This document shows positions 13,135 to 23,659 of a stretch of 64,000 nucleotides of DNA, piece by piece; position 1 is the stretch's first letter, and the number at the start of each line of letters is the position of its first letter. The DNA comes from Lamellibrachia satsuma (lineage: Eukaryota > Annelida > Polychaeta > Sabellida > Siboglinidae). Where the stretch lies: NCBI GenBank assembly GCA_033239005.1, contig BSQZ01000060.1, positions 2,385,501 to 2,449,500 on the forward strand. Direction: 5' to 3'. The translations under genes and the position numbers were made by a program. The notes below the pieces were generated by a model. That model saw only the letters and a list, made by a program, of their open reading frames with translations. It was not told the origin of the DNA and made no database searches.

Positions 13135-13370
13135 CACCGGTATCACTCGACATGCATGTGACAATGTCATCACCCCACATTCATGTGACAATTTCTTCAT
13201 CTGACATTCACATGGCAATGTAATCACCCAACAGTCATGTGACAATGTCATCAGCTATTGTTGATGTGACAGTGTCATCAGCTGATGTTGATGTGACTGT
13301 CATCACCGAACAATCATGTGTGAACACCTAATGTTGATGTGAGAGTGTCATTTGATGTTTCTCAATCATT
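13135..13370. repeat. Degenerate tandem repeat of about 30 bp
   Basis: Recurring catgtgacaatgtcatca-type units with substitutions and small indels, about seven copies, between the 157-bp array and the exon at 13438. Confidence 0.75.
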
Positions 13371-13437
13371 TTGTCATCTGTAGAAGTCTCCTGTCATCAT
13401 GGTGTCAGCCCACTTCGTAATGTGTTTGTCATTCTAG

Positions 13438-13590
13438 GTCCAGCAATTCCGACTCTGACCACAACACCAGGTGTCACCCCGGGCAGTCAGACGGAGTCAC
13501 TAACTGTCATCCTTGACCTCATGGGGCATCTTATGCCTCAGGTCAAGTCTTGTTGCTGTGGTAACAACCAAACAACAACAACAACTGTTG
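13438..13590 (+). CDS. Exon: Thr-rich linker with Cys-Cys motif, copy 2
   Basis: Acceptor CATTCTAG, donor GTAAGA, symmetric phase 1-1. After TLTTTPGVTPGSQT it carries VILDLMGHLMPQVKSCCC, aligned with LLDNVDNMIPEVESSCC in the exon at 9956 (shared Leu-Asp, Met, Pro-x-Val-x-Ser-x-Cys-Cys), then a run of Thr. Looks like a duplicated small module; function unknown. Confidence 0.65.
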
Positions 13591-13664
13591 GTAAGATCAC
13601 AATTACAATTATTTCATCAGCACATAAAGCTACCTTTTGATTTTTCGTTCATCTCGTTTTCGTT

Positions 13665-14575
13665 GTCTGTAGCCCACCTCTACATACATTGACATAAGGC
13701 TGTCTGTAGCCCACCTCTACATACGTTGACATAAGGCTGTCTGTAGCCCACCTCTACATACATTGACATAAGGCTGTCTGTAGCCCACCTCTACATACGT
13801 TGACATAAGGCTGTCTGTAGCCCACCTCTACATACGTTGACATAAGGCTGTCTGTAGCCCGCCTCTACATACGTTGACATAAGGCTGTCTGTAGCCCGCC
13901 TCTACATACGTTGACGTAAGGCTGTCTGTAGCCCGCCTCTACATACGTTGACGTAAGGCTGTCTGTAGCCCGCCTCTACATACGTTGACGTAAGGCTGTC
14001 TGTAGCCCGCCTCTACATACGTTGACATAAGGCTGTCTGTAGCCCGCCTCCACATACGTTGACATAAGGCTGTCTGTAGCCCGCCTCCACATACGTTGAC
14101 ATAAGGCTGTCTGTAGCCCACCTCCACATACGTTGACATAAGGCTGTCTGTAGCCCACCTCCACATACATTGACATAAGGCTCTCTGTAGCCCACCTCCA
14201 CATACATTGACATAAGGCTGTCTGTAGCCCACCTCCACATACATTGACTTAAGGCTATTTGTAGCCCACCTCTACATACATTGACTTAAGGCTATTTGTA
14301 ACCCGCGTGATTTAAGGCTATTTGTAGCCCACCTCTACATACATTGACTTAAGGCTATTTGTAACCCGCGTGTACATACATTGATTTAAGGCTATTTGTA
14401 GCCCACCTCTACATACATTGTCATAAGGCTATTTGTAACCCGCCTCTACATACGTTGACATAAGGCTATTTGTAGCCAACCTCTACATGCATTGACTTAA
14501 GGCTATTTGTAGCCCATGTGTACATACATTGATTTAAGGCTATTTGTAGCCCGTCTGTATATACATTGACTTACG
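13665..14575. repeat. 37-bp tandem array, about 24 copies
   Basis: Unit ttgacataaggctgtctgtagcccacctctacatac, in blocks of sequence variants (gaca, gacg, gact; cacctcc, cgcctct), showing stepwise local amplification. Each unit contains CTGTAG, an acceptor-like dinucleotide context. Starts 75 bp after the exon ending at 13590. Confidence 0.95.
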
Positions 14576-14822
14576 GTTATTCATACTTTTGCAATTTACT
14601 GATCTTTCGATGATCTAACAAAAGTGCACACTCTTAGTTTTATGAAACAGACTATTAATGAATTGTAGAGGCAGCTTTAATTAGGATAGTAACTATACAC
14701 ATCTGTTTTCTTTCCAAACACTTACTGGATTTCTGAATAACGTTTTCCCAATGGTAACAATTTGACATAAAAAACAGGTTCAATGAACATATGATATTGT
14801 CACTTTGCTTATTCGTTTTCAG

Positions 14823-14855
14823 CTGCCCCCATGCTGCCTGACATCTCAACAGCAG
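14823..14855 (+). CDS. Micro-exon of 33 nt
   Basis: TTTTCAG acceptor and GTAGGC donor bracket APMLPDISTAG in symmetric phase 1, fitting the phase of both neighbours. Identified mainly through that fit. Confidence 0.5.
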
Positions 14856-15331
14856 GTAGGCATTGCAGCATCAAATCATCAATTCATGAAGGATACAAGC
14901 ACCAGAGCCAAACATCTTATCTATTTAGTATCGGCTTCAACATCCTAGTTCATTGGGCACATTTTTTTTAATAGTTTTAATGAACTTATCTGACAAACTA
15001 TGAAATGAACTTTGGTTCTGCTTAGCTAAAATTCTATAAAAAAAAGTGCAAAAGTATGTATAGCACCTCTGTAATTATACTATAACATAAAACTATTCAC
15101 TCGTTTGCAAATTACCTGATGATCGTAAAAAAGTATACGCTCTTTAATAAAAACGACTGTTTGTATTAATGGTGTAATTAATGCACGTCTAGTGATCTAT
15201 TGCAACAATTAAGAACTTAAGAGAATAGTGTAGGCAGATTTTGCATCATTCCCACTGAACTGACATTCCTGTGGTTTGCTATATGCACTTGAAGCTGATA
15301 GAAAGTACCCCATAAAATAACATGCTTACAG

Positions 15332-15531
15332 GTCAACCCACTACAACAACACAGCCAACAACTACAGGTCAACCCACTACAACAACAAAGCCTACAACTG
15401 TTGCTATCCCACAAGAGAAACATTCCCGCCTGTCCATCAGTGTCAGATTGATTGGTCTTGTATTCATCAAAAGCCTGGTGGACAAGTAATCTCCTGCCTA
15501 CAAAGAACTCAAAGCAGCTGTCATCAACGTG
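15332..15531 (+). pseudogene. Exon: Thr-rich stalk and first half of a SEA domain, with in-frame TAA
   Basis: Acceptor TGCTTACAG, donor GTACGC, phase 1 in. A QPTTTTQPTTTGQPTTTT stalk is followed by SISVRLIGLVFIKSLVDK and SPAYKELKAAVINV, the beta1 / Leu-x-Asp-x2-Ser-x2-Tyr / helix order of SEA domains (mucins, enteropeptidase). A TAA at 15487-15489 replaces the codon just before SPAYKEL. Sequence on both sides stays well conserved, so the stop is recent or a base-call error. SEA domains self-cleave and anchor glycoproteins; the second half was not found. Confidence 0.65.
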
Positions 15532-15713
15532 GTACGCATGTCCACTTGACCACTTCTTTACCCACAGTGCTAGCTCAGAGTCCCTCATCAAACGGTTTGT
15601 TAAGATTAGGTTACAAATGTGAAATAGTGCACCATTTATAATTAGTATTTGTTCTATTAAAGAAATTTTTATGCCTTTTTGAGGCTACATTTGTTTTACT
15701 CTACAGATTTGTC

Positions 15714-15798
15714 CAGATCTTCTTGGTCCCTTCGTCAGCGTCAGACTGAACTACTCTCCTGCTCAGTTTGATGCTGACTAAGGGACCTAGAAGGTCTT
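15714..15798. repeat. Hairpin: head-to-head copies of a CTGA-stem-GAAA retroelement tail
   Basis: Arms 15715-15748 and 15764-15797 are imperfect inverted copies of the same 34 bp, each a GCTGAC(g/t)AAGGGACC ... GGTC(t/c)T tail. The same type of tail occurs at 3393-3420, 16442-16465 and 23616-23647, and at 3393 it belongs to a Penelope-like element. Confidence 0.55.
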
Positions 15799-15799
15799 G

Positions 15800-16040
15800 A
15801 AAACTCCATCAAGCAATCATGAATGTAAGAGGTAGCTAAACTTCCTTTAATGTGAATTTTGCAGAGTCTCGTGACAACTTACGTGCTAATATTTGTCCAG
15901 TTTTATGAAATATTTATTGTGTTATAATGTATTGTTGAGGAATTGTTATTGTAAAACTGATTAGAGGCATTGGTTTTGACATACTTCTGAGCTCAGAAAT
16001 TGTCTTTATTGTATTGTTGCTCTCCTCTTTGTCCCTGAAG
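15800..16040. other. Intron, nothing recognised
   Basis: Short AT-rich segment between the hairpin and the ATTGT microsatellite. Confidence 0.4.
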
Positions 16041-16147
16041 ACTGTATTGTATTGTATTGTATTGTATTGTATTGTATTGTATTGTATTGTATTGTATTGT
16101 ATTGTATTGTATTGTATTGTATTGTATTGTATTGTATTGTATTGTAA
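16041..16147. repeat. (ATTGT)n microsatellite, about 21 copies
   Basis: Nearly perfect pentanucleotide array, stop-free in some frames on both strands, which accounts for the spurious long ORFs here. Confidence 0.97.
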
Positions 16148-16329
16148 TGTTAATATTCTGTGGAACTACTGCACCACACATATCAAAGCCATTTTGTTTC
16201 ATATTATAACTATAAAAATGTTGCATACAGAATGGAATATAAATTTTCATGTAAATTATTACGTAGAAATGTGTTTTAAGAGCGATATCAATGGTTCTGT
16301 TTAGCTGATGGAAGCTGTATTGAAGTTGC

Positions 16330-16512
16330 TTGGACAAATCAACTTCAACATCCTTGAATGGATAGATGATCCGGTTTCTTGGTTATTAATATTAAGCATA
16401 ATTACCTCTCAAGAAACTTAGTGTTCATTCTGAATATTTCTACTGCATCTCGCAGTCTTCTTCAGCAGACTGAAGTTACGGATGTGTCACATGACCAATG
16501 TCATGTGACACA
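16330..16512 (-). mobile_element. Penelope-like element 3' tail fragment
   Basis: On the minus strand: a 12-bp perfect palindrome (16484-16495 / 16500-16511, gtgtcacatgac), then CTGAAGAAG with a 5-6 bp stem (ACTGC-gaga-TGCAGT) and GAAA, then AT-rich sequence. The same order of signals occurs in the fold-back at 3.3-4.3 kb. No RT sequence left. Confidence 0.45.
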
Positions 16513-16898
16513 AGCTGGAGTAGGACTGGTGAGAGTTCCTGGCCGATGTTAAAATGGGACATGGAAAAATGGGCAACTTGTGCATGCACACCTGCCTTCC
16601 ATGCAGAGGAATTTCATACGTACCCGGATCTGAGAGCGCTGCATTCGAATTTCATCCATTCATTGTGGAGGATTTGTTGAAGTTTGTGGATAACTCCACC
16701 ACACGTTATGCATTTGAAGCATGTGAAGCTCTTCCCCTGCCAAAGTGTTGGTCTAAGATGAACAAATCATATCCATATGATGTAGCTGAAGTGCCCATGA
16801 AAGTTGCTGATGTTTCCATCTACATATCTTTGCAAGCAAGGGTTCGTGGCAGTATTCTACATAAAACTAAATTAAGGGACAGGGGTCATGACAATTAG
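16498..16898 (+). other. Unrecognised 114-codon ORF region
   Basis: A frame from 16554 to 16898 contains CRGISYVPGSESAAFEFHPF, FIVEDLLKFVDNSTTRYAFE and YPYDVAEVPMKVADVSIYIS. Composition looks protein-like but I recognise no family, and no good splice sites in phase with the SEA/FN3 exons were found. It may be a mobile-element remnant because a Penelope-like tail lies just upstream. Confidence 0.3.
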
Positions 16899-17489
16899 CA
16901 ACAGCAGTCCTCTGTCTCACTGATCATTCTAGCCCCAGCTGGTACCAGGTAACCAACCCAGCTACCTGCTAAAGCCTGTTGTTTCAATGTTTGTGTGAGC
17001 TGATAAGACATGTCTGGGAAGACATGGGAAAGTGGGGGTTCACAAGCCAGATGGCTTCATCAGCTAGTCATCAAATGTCTTTAATTTTACTATTGATAGT
17101 ACTAGGTAGTATTACCTCTGACCAGTTCCCATAAAAGGCTACTACTACTACTGGGCTGACCCTCTAGCTACTCAGATACACCTGTGTATACATATCATGT
17201 TCTACAATCAAGCTCCTCCCATACCCCAGTGGAACAGGTCGATAAAAAGACAGGTTGTGCCTCATCATTAATTTAGTTCTGTATTTAACTGACATTATGA
17301 GTTGTGAGCTCTCATTAATGATAATGTAATTTTCCAAGCATCCAAGTGAGCACCATGTTCAGGGTGGTAGACCGATTGACCAGCTAAGGCTGTGTGGGAA
17401 CACTTTGTTATAGGCAGAGTGGTTGCAAATCAGTTGTCAGATGCACACTGTAATTTATATAATATTACTCATGATTTTGTTGTTATTTC

Positions 17490-17645
17490 TAATTGTTGTA
17501 CTTTTGCTTCTACTTTTACTTCAAGTACTTTTGAAAAGTAGTTTTACTTTTTACTCAAGTACTTTTTTACAAAGTACTTCTACTTTTACTCAAGTACTTT
17601 TTAGGTGAATTACTTTTACTCAAGTACAAAATTAAAGTAATTTAA
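17490..17645. repeat. AAGTACTTTTACT-rich degenerate repeat
   Basis: Repeated CAAGTACTTTTACT motifs, a pattern I know from MITE-like repeats in aquatic animals. Abuts the start of the 56-bp array. Confidence 0.5.
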
Positions 17646-17649
17646 TCAG

Positions 17650-19522
17650 CCCTGCCCTTACCACTGCACTAAGTAGCAGGGAAGACTAACTGTATGTAAG
17701 TAACCTCGGCCTTACCCCTTCACTAAGTAGCAGTGAAGACTAAGTGAGTATGTAAGTAACCTCGCCCTTACCCCTTCACTAAGTAGCAGGGAAGACTAAG
17801 TGTGTAAGTAACCTCGCCCTTACCCCTTCACTAAGTAGCAGGGAAGACTAAGTGTGTATGTAAGTAACCTCGCCCTTACCCCTTCACTAAGTAGCAGGGA
17901 AGACTAAGTGTGTAAGTAACCTCGCCCTTACCCCTTCATTAAGTAGCAGTGATGACTAAGTGTGTATGTAAGTAACCTCGCCCTTACCCCTTCACTAAGT
18001 AACAGGGAAGACTAAGAGTGTATGTAAGTAACCTCGCCCTTACCCCTTCACTATGTAACAGTGAAGACTAAGAGTGTATGTAAGTAACCTCGCCCTTACC
18101 CCTTCACTAAGTAACAGTGAAGACTAAGAGTGTATGTAAGTAACCTCGCCCTTACCCCTTCACTAAGTAACAGGGAAGACTAAGTGTGTATGTAAGTAAC
18201 CTCGCCCTTACCCCTTCACTAAGTAACAGGGAAGACTAAGTGTGTATGTAAGTAACCTCGCCCTTACCCCTTCACTATGTAGCATAGAAGACTAAGTGAG
18301 TATGTAAGTAACCTCGTCCTTACCCCTTCACTAAGTAACAGGGAAGACTAAGTGTGTATGTAAGTAGCCTCGCCTTACCCCTTCACTAAGTAGCAGTGAA
18401 GACTAAGTGTGTATGTAAGTAACCTCGCCCTTACCCCTTCACTAAGTAGCAAGGAAGACTAAGTGTGTAAGTAACCTCGCCCTTACCCCTTCACTATGTA
18501 ACAGTGAAGACTAAGTGTGTATGTAAGTAACCTCGCCCTTACCCCTTCACTAAGTAGCAGTGAAGACTAAGTGTGTATGTAAGTAACCTCGTCCTTACCC
18601 CTTCACTAAGTAGCAGGGAAGACTAAGTGTGTATGTAAGTAACCTCGCCCTTACCCCTTCACTAAGTAACAGGGAAGACTAAGTGTGTATGTAAGTAACC
18701 TCGCCTTACCCCTTCACTAAGTAACAGGGAAGACTAAGTGTGTATGTAAGTAACCTCGCCCTTACCCCTTCACTATGTAGCATAGAAGACTAAGTGAGTA
18801 TGTAAGTAACCTCGTCCTTACCCCTTCACTAAGTAGCAGGGAAGACTAAGTGTGTATGTAAGTAACCTCGCCCTTACCCCTTCACTAAGTAGCAGGGAAG
18901 ACTAAGTGTGTATGTAAGTAACCTCGCCCTTACCCCTTCACTAAGTAACAGGGAAGACTAAGTGTGTATGTAAGTAACCTCGCCCTTACCCCTTCACTAT
19001 GTAACAGTGAAGACTAAGTGTGTATGTAAGTAACCTCGCCCTTACCCCTTCACTAAGTAACAGGGAAGACTAAGTGTGTATGTAAGTAGCCTCGCCCTTA
19101 CCCCTTCACTAAGTAGCAGTGATGACTAAGTGTGTATGTAAGTAACCTCGCCCTTACCCCTTCACTAAGTAGCAGGGAAGACTAAGTGTGTATGTAAGTA
19201 ACCTCGCCCTTACCCCTTCACTAAGTAACAGGGAAGACTAAGTGTGTATGTAAGTAACCTCGCCCTTACCCCTTCACTATGTAACAGTGAAGACTAAGTG
19301 TGTATGTAAGTAACCTCGCCCTTACCCCTTCACTAAGTAACAGGGAAGACTAAGTGTGTATGTAAGTAGCCTCGCCCTTACCCCTTCACTAAGTAGCAGG
19401 GAAGACTAAGTGTGTATGTAAGTAACCTCGCCTTACCCCTTCACTAAGTAACAGGGAAGACTAAGTGTGTATGTAAGTAGCCTCGCCCTTACCCCTTCAC
19501 TAAGTAGCAGTGATGACTAAGT
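17650..19522. repeat. 56-bp tandem array, about 33 copies
   Basis: Unit cctcgcccttaccccttcac + taagtagcagggaagactaa + gtgtgtatgtaagtaa, some copies lacking 4 bp. Each unit carries tatGTAAGTaa, a near-consensus splice donor, and the array ends exactly at the acceptor (ctaagtAG, 19523-19524) of the next exon. Confidence 0.95.
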
Positions 19523-19524
19523 AG

Positions 19525-19682
19525 GAGTGTTCCTCTATGTGCCGTCAGCAACTGAGACTCGATGTTCACAGCAGATCTACCCAATGACTGGTCCAGACTT
19601 GTACTGGATGCCGCTTGTACACAAATACTTGCATGGGTTTCAACAGCACAAACTGGACAGTGTCGCCTTCCAAGATTACCAG
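19525..19682 (+). CDS. Exon abutting the 56-bp array
   Basis: Acceptor formed by the last array unit; donor GTGTGT. Enters in phase 1, leaves in phase 0. Encodes VFLYVPSATETRCSQQIYPM, TGPDLYWMPLVHKYLHGF and KLDSVAFQDYQ. Domain not recognised; position suggests the start of an FN3-like module. Confidence 0.5.
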
Positions 19683-20140
19683 GTGTGTGGCAAGGAAGTT
19701 ATGCTATAGTACTAACTAACTAGTTATACATATACTTTCACAAGAGCTACTGTGATTAAACATGGCCAGTTCAGTTCACTCGTCATTCACATGTTGCAGC
19801 AGTACACTCAGGTCTCTTGACTATAGACAATGATGGATATGTGTGAACAAATAGGTTTTTATGCAGTAATCGTGAAGTGTCAATTGCTTTTAGCAGTCGT
19901 ATGGATGAGATAACATTCTGATCTATGTTTAGGGCCGTTTAGTTTATGGAGTCATAATATTATCACAATACAAATCATCCAGATTTTTCTGTACTTTTTA
20001 TTGAATAAAAACTCTTTGATGAGTATCTTTAGAATATGTATCATTTAGTAGATTCATACTATGTTGTATTTTGTTCTGTTGGTCTCAGCTGGATTACACA
20101 AGAAAAGGTTTGAGTGTCATTCTCAGGGAGTGGTTATTGT
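19683..20140. other. Intron, nothing recognised
   Basis: AT-rich, no repeats seen. Confidence 0.4.
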
Positions 20141-20370
20141 CTTGTGTGTGACATCTGTGTTGCTGTCATTGTCAGACACAATGATTGTTGTTGTGTGTGA
20201 CGTCTGTGTTGCTGTCATTGTCAGACACAATGATTGTTGTTGTGTGTGACATCTGTGTTGCTGTCATTGTCAGACACAATGATTGTTGTTGTGTGTGACG
20301 TCTGTGTTGCTGTCATTGTCAGGCACAATTTTGTGTTGTGTTGTGTGTTACATCTGTGTTGCTGTAATTT
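20140..20370. repeat. 49-bp tandem array, about 4.5 copies
   Basis: Unit gacatctgtgttgctgtcat + tgtcagacacaatgattgtt + gttgtgtgt. The last, partial unit runs into the FN3-like exon ending at 20467. Confidence 0.9.
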
Positions 20371-20379
20371 TGGACCCAC

Positions 20380-20467
20380 ATTCCAAGGAAGCTCTCACCC
20401 AGTAGTTGAATTCCAAGCAGCCATTGGAACAACTGCCTATTCTCAGGACGTAGTCATGTTCCACAAG
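20380..20467 (+). CDS. Exon: FN3-like core
   Basis: Donor GTAATT after FHK. Encodes GSSHPVVEFQAAIGTTAYSQ then DVVMFHK, matching the Y/F-x-x-AIGT-x2-x-x-DVV pattern of fibronectin-III-like modules in large invertebrate surface proteins. The acceptor is unclear because the 49-bp array overlaps it. Confidence 0.5.
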
Positions 20468-20806
20468 GTAATTCTGTCTTATCCAGTGTTCAGATATACA
20501 TATTATATGCATTACATATAAATATAAACCTATATGTTTTTTTTCGAAAATAAATTCAGTCAGCATTCCTACTTAATTCATCAACAAGATAACCCTATGC
20601 AACAGTAAAGATGATCTCTCTCTCTGGATCCTTTTACCAAATCATGACTTTCCTCATAATTTGACTGATGGGTTTTCCAATCATTTGTATCTGATTACCA
20701 GTCCTGACTATCCTCATCTGACTGTGGTGGTGTTTCAGATCAGATCTGATTACCAAAATCCTGACTGTCCTGTGGTTCAGATCAGCCGACCTAGTCTTCC
20801 CTGCAG

Positions 20807-21254
20807 GAGTGTATGTGACCAAGTTGTCTGTACACCATCCTGTCAGGCTGATGACACAAGTCATCCACTTTGACTTGACAGACCTGGCCCTGGTGCCGTG
20901 GCAGACGGCCATGAACAGCAGTGAGAGTCTCCTGCAGCCATACTTTGTGACTGTCAAGGCTGTCACTGGGTCTGGCCGTACTTTGTGACTGTCAAGGCTG
21001 TCACTGGGTCTGGCCATACTTTATGACTGTCAAGGCTGTCACTGGGTCTGGCCGTACTTTGTGACTGTCAAGGCTGTCACTGGGTCTGGCCGTACTTTAT
21101 GACTGTCAAGGCTGTCACTGGGTCTGGCCGTACTTTGTGACTGTCAAGGCTGTCACTGGGTCTGGCCGCTCAGTGACGGTGTCTTCAACTGGGGTCTACA
21201 TTGATACGACACCACCCGTCATTCAGATGATATTCCATTTTGATTTCTCCTGGA
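20807..21254 (+). pseudogene. Exon: FN3-like module disrupted by a 38-bp array
   Basis: Acceptor CCCTGCAG, donor GTAAGT. Before the array the frame reads VYVTKLSVHHPVRLMTQ ... YFVTVKAVTGSG; after it VTGSGRSVTVSSTGVYIDTTP, so both ends of one module are kept. In between, 38 bp (20941-20978) is repeated six times. Five extra copies add 190 nt, which shifts the frame and creates a stop in the second unit. The end phase (1) still fits the exon at 22064. Confidence 0.6.
20941..21168. repeat. 38-bp tandem array inside an exon, 6 copies
   Basis: Unit tactttgtgactgtcaaggc + tgtcactgggtctggccg at 20941, 20979, 21017, 21055, 21093 and 21131; copies 3 and 5 share a g-to-a change, suggesting that a two-unit block was copied. 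Confidence 0.95.
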
Positions 21255-21464
21255 GTAAGTCCGAGCCCACAACCTTACAGGGAGACAACTCGTCCTTTGC
21301 CATCTAATCATCTACTATGAAGTGTCTCTCGAGAGGGAGAGACAGGTAGTGTATCGTGTGTTTGTTTGTTTGTATGTTTGTTTATATGTTTGTTGTTTCC
21401 AGCACTTGGCAATGTTCTATTAACTAACTAGTCTGTATGTTGTGGTTACTACAATTTTATGTTG

Positions 21465-21778
21465 TCACGAGGCCTCATTCAACTAGCCAGCCTTTTTCGT
21501 AACAATAGCGCTAAGCCGACCTTTTTTATATGCTGACATTGAGGGTGGTCGCTGCCAGGGTGCATGTTGTCCTCAATGGTTCTTTTACATCCCCAATTAA
21601 ATGAAACGGGACCAACATTAACTTGATCATCCAAGTCACGAGAGATACACAGTCCCCAATGTTGAGGGCTAGGTTTTTACACCAAACATATCCTTGCCTG
21701 GTCCTGGTCTTGAACTCAGAACTCTGTCATGTAAAACAGATGTGCTAGCCACTACACTACTATGCCTCTCTCTCTCAT
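21465..21778 (-). mobile_element. tRNA-derived SINE
   Basis: The minus strand starts (about 21775) with a tRNA-like head: A-box-like TAGTGTAGTGGCTAGC, an anticodon-arm-like tctgttttacatgacaga, and B-box-like GAGTTCAAGACC. An approximately 230-bp unrelated body follows. The head resembles a Val-type tRNA (TAC in the loop position). RNA polymerase III promoter boxes are degenerate. Intronic. Confidence 0.65.
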
Positions 21779-22063
21779 GCTTCATTGAAACCAACCAGCC
21801 TTCACAGATTCATTGAAAAGTAAGATCTGTTGTGTTAAAAGCTGGGATCAGGTAACCAATATATAATAGAATATCACAACAAATAGTAACCATCAGTAAT
21901 GTACATTGCTTTCAATATCAGAATATTCATACAATTGTGTATTTATTCTCAAAATGTTTGTTCATTTTCCCCAGTTATGTTTCTCTGTCCAGTACACATG
22001 CTATAAGTCATATCTTCATTTATTAATAACTTGGAAACTCACAAAACTATAATTGACTCTCAG

Positions 22064-22300
22064 GACTATCAGCTATCTTATTGTATGTGGTCGAAACATG
22101 GTGGTCTATTGGCAGCTCACCAGGTGGCATTGATGTGCAGCCTTTTGTTGACATTGGAGCCGAGTCATTTGTGAGCAACGCTTCGCTAAAAAGCTTGCTG
22201 TTTGAGAAAAAACACCTACTATGTGACGTTGGTGTGTGTCAACGGTGCTGGACTAAATACAACCAACTCATCACAAAGTCAGACTCACGTCATTACTCTT
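22064..22300 (+). pseudogene. Exon: FN3-like module with one-base insertion
   Basis: Acceptor ACTCTCAG, phase 1, continuous with the exon ending at 21254. Reads LSAILLYVVETWWSIGSSPG, DVQPFVDIGAESFVSNASL. A run of six A at 22207-22212 shifts the frame; the YYVTLVCVNGAGLNTTNSS that completes the module is in the +1 frame directly afterwards. A run of five A would restore it. Either a real lesion or a homopolymer error. The 3' border is unclear. Confidence 0.6.
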
Positions 22301-22511
22301 TAATATGTTCCAATTGTTTATGGAAGTGTGGCTTTTTTCAGCACTCCCAACTGTCAGAAAGTACTAGAAACAGAGGTCGCACAAAACTTAGATTCAAAGA
22401 CATAGTAAGGGGAAACTTGCAGAAAAAAAGATATATACTCCAAGCAGTTGTACTTAGTTGCCGATGCAAGACCAATCTGGAGAAGAATTATTGCAAACTA
22501 AGTAAGCAGTT

Positions 22512-23330
22512 CCCCAGTAGCAGGAAGGTTGTGCTACACACAGAGAAGAACATAGTTCCATCTTTCAACCCTCTGGAGAGACATCACTTTCATCCTAATA
22601 GACCCTTAATATTTTAGGCCCCAGTAGCAGGAAGGTTGTACTACACACAGAGAAGAACATAGTTCCATCTTTCAACTCTCTGGAGAGACATCACTTACAT
22701 CCTAATAGCCCCTTAATATTTTAGGCCCCAGTAGCAGGAAGGTTGTGCTACACACAGAGAAGAACATAGTTCCATCTTTCAATCCTCTTGAGAGACATCA
22801 CTTAAATCCTAATAGACCCTTAATGTTTAGGCCCCAGTAGCAGGGTGGTTGTACTACACACAGAGAAGAACATAGTTCCATCTTTCAACCCTCTAGAGAG
22901 ACATCACTTACATCCTAATAGACATTTAATATTTTAGGCCCCAGTAGCAGGAAGGTTGTACTACACACAGAGAAGAACATAGTTCCATCTTTCAACCATC
23001 TTGAGAGACATCACTTCCATCCTAATAGACCCTTATTGTTTAGGCCCTAGTAGAAGGGTGGTTGTACTACACACAGAGAAGAACATAGTTCCATCTTTCA
23101 ACTCTCTGGAGAGACATCACTTATATTCTAACAGACCCTTAATATTTTAGGCCCTAGTAGCAGGAAGGTTGTACTACACACAGAGAAGAACATAGTTCCA
23201 TCTTTCAACCCTCTTGAGGGACATCACTTCCATCCTAATAGACCCTTAATGTTTTAGGCTCCAGTGGCAGGAAGGTTGTGCTACACACAGAGAAGAACAT
23301 AGCTCCATCTGTCAATTCCTTCGAGAGACA
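22512..23330. repeat. 107-bp tandem array carrying a splice acceptor and exon start, 8 copies
   Basis: Units begin near 22512, 22619, 22727, 22833, 22939, 23045, 23152 and 23259. Each contains aatattttAG followed by what is, in the last unit, the first ~75 nt of the FN3-like exon at 23258. The upstream units read ccccagTAGcagg where the exon has ctccagTGGcagg, so they would stop translation. Confidence 0.85.
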
Positions 23331-23487
23331 TCACTCCATCTGCACCACAGCGACTTTGTCCATGTCAATGTGACGGCAACAAACAGAGCCGAGACAAACA
23401 GCTCGGTGACATCGGATGTTAGATTTGACAGACCCCGAGATGTTGCAGCTCGTTGATGACAACTTGCAGCGTGACATGGAATACACT
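23258..23487 (+). CDS. Exon: FN3-like module whose 5' end is tandemly repeated upstream
   Basis: Acceptor TGTTTTAG, donor GTGAGT. Encodes LQWQEGCATHREEHSSICQF, DFVHVNVTATNRAETNSSVT and SDVRFD, the closing strands of an FN3-like module; the downstream LQLVDDNLQRDMEYT is in another frame, so a small indel near 23430 is likely. Confidence 0.55.
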
Positions 23488-23615
23488 GTGAGTGTGACGG
23501 TGTCTCTGGCAAGGAGTACAAGGCTGTAACACTAACAGTGTATATTAATTATAGGTGTTCATTGTTTCTAAGTTCCTTGAATGGATTGACATTCTTTTTC
23601 TTGCACTATGATATT

Positions 23616-23647
23616 TGATGAAGGCTGAGTGAGTCAGCTGAAATATC
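23616..23647 (+). repeat. CTGA-stem-GAAA retroelement-tail hairpin
   Basis: TGATGA-AG, stem GCTGA/TCAGC with loop gtgag, then GAAA. Same architecture as the tails at 3393, 15714 and 16442. Lies about 15 bp before exon-like sequence beginning near 23660. Confidence 0.45.
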
Positions 23648-23659
23648 AAAGAATAAAAA

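Noticed and set aside
13939..14244. Minus-strand ORFs with YVEVGYRQPYVN-type repeats
   Set aside because: Frames through the 37-bp array; no flanking coding sequence or splice logic.
13665..14575. CRISPR-like direct repeats (37 bp)
   Set aside because: Units are head-to-tail with no unique spacers, in a eukaryotic intron; a minisatellite.
15700..15800. Second SEA-domain exon after the acceptor-like ctacag
   Set aside because: The sequence is a head-to-head retroelement-tail hairpin and its frame stops quickly.
16014..16304. ORFs through the ATTGT tract
   Set aside because: Simple-repeat artefact, open on both strands.
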